From the NCBI GenBank assembly GCA_937924465.1, contig CALDSP010000068.1, forward strand, positions 1-6,728: a DNA stretch of 6,728 nt, given 5' to 3'. Both the position numbers and the translations under genes were made by a program. The stretch comes from an uncultured Leptospiraceae bacterium. Lineage in GTDB: Bacteria > Spirochaetota > Leptospiria > Leptospirales > Leptospiraceae. This document shows, one piece after another, positions 6,682 to 6,728 of the stretch. Under the pieces are notes generated by a model. That model did no database searches and was not told the origin of the DNA. It worked only from the letters and a program-made list of their open reading frames with translations. Every line of letters starts with the position of its first letter. The stretch's first letter is position 1.

Positions 6682-6728
6682 TTGCCATTTCAAATAGGAT
6701 TGTACAAACCAGAGATTCCTCCTAACAC
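6682..6728 (+). CDS. trmL: tRNA (cytidine/uridine-34 2'-O)-methyltransferase, N-terminal fragment cut by window edge
   Basis: The frame after the S1 stop codon is open to the right edge and reads (M)PFQIGLYKPEIPPN from a TTG at 6682. This matches the start of the SPOUT-family enzyme TrmL, whose E. coli form begins with a short strand followed by LYEPEIPPNTGN. TrmL methylates the ribose of the wobble base 34 in tRNA-Leu isoacceptors. TTG is the only start that gives the full family N-terminus: no ATG or GTG is in frame, and a later TTG (6700) would cut into the first strand. GGAAAA lies at 6670-6675, within the end of the S1 gene, as a plausible ribosome binding site. The TTG directly follows the S1 TAA with no spacer, so the two are very likely co-transcribed. 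Only 15 codons are present, so the call rests on one short but characteristic motif. Confidence 0.8.
   Translation, partial: MPFQIGLYKPEIPPN

Noticed and set aside
6690..6728. Minus-strand open frame reading VLGGISGLYNPI to a TGA, suggesting a convergent gene end.
   Set aside because: The plus-strand frame over the same bases gives the characteristic TrmL N-terminus with a start directly after the S1 stop, which is far stronger evidence.

Overview
The window is strongly A+T-rich (roughly 70% by eye) and carries eight genes in two back-to-back transcription units that diverge from a short intergenic region at about 3088-3167. Spirochaete origin, close to Leptospira, is the best guess. The reasons are two consecutive lipoproteins with relaxed Asn-Cys lipoboxes, TTG/GTG starts and many hydrophobic conserved-hypothetical proteins. 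This is inference, since no rRNA or tRNA is present to confirm it.

Left arm (minus strand, reading 3087 down to 1): a 177-residue lipoprotein of unknown function; a lipoprotein of the paraoxonase (PON) calcium-dependent lactonase/arylesterase family; a 309-residue cytoplasmic protein with a degenerate receiver-like domain, whose start overlaps the end of the PON gene; and, after a 76-base gap, a secreted DUF4163/DUF3298 (RsiV/PdaC-like) protein that starts at a GTG and runs off the left edge. The first three are packed tightly enough to be an operon. The fourth may be co-transcribed or may have its own promoter, and a perfect 15-bp palindrome lies just upstream of its start.

Right arm (plus strand, 3168 to the end): comEC, the inner-membrane DNA-uptake channel; an 80-residue HTH-like protein; a four-S1-domain RNA-binding protein overlapping it by one base; and the first 15 codons of trmL (tRNA Cm34/Um34 methyltransferase), whose TTG start directly abuts the S1 stop codon. 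The arm links DNA uptake with RNA/translation genes and looks like one compact operon.

No stretch longer than about 80 bases lacks a gene. I saw no RNA genes, insertion sequences, CRISPR arrays or strong intrinsic terminators. The points most worth a second look are the complete PON active site on a bacterial lipoprotein, the ComEC C-terminal region without metallo-beta-lactamase metal ligands, the pseudo-receiver protein, and the two edge genes that are easy to miss (GTG-started and TTG-started partial CDSs). I did not find convincing evidence of a wholly new multi-gene system.
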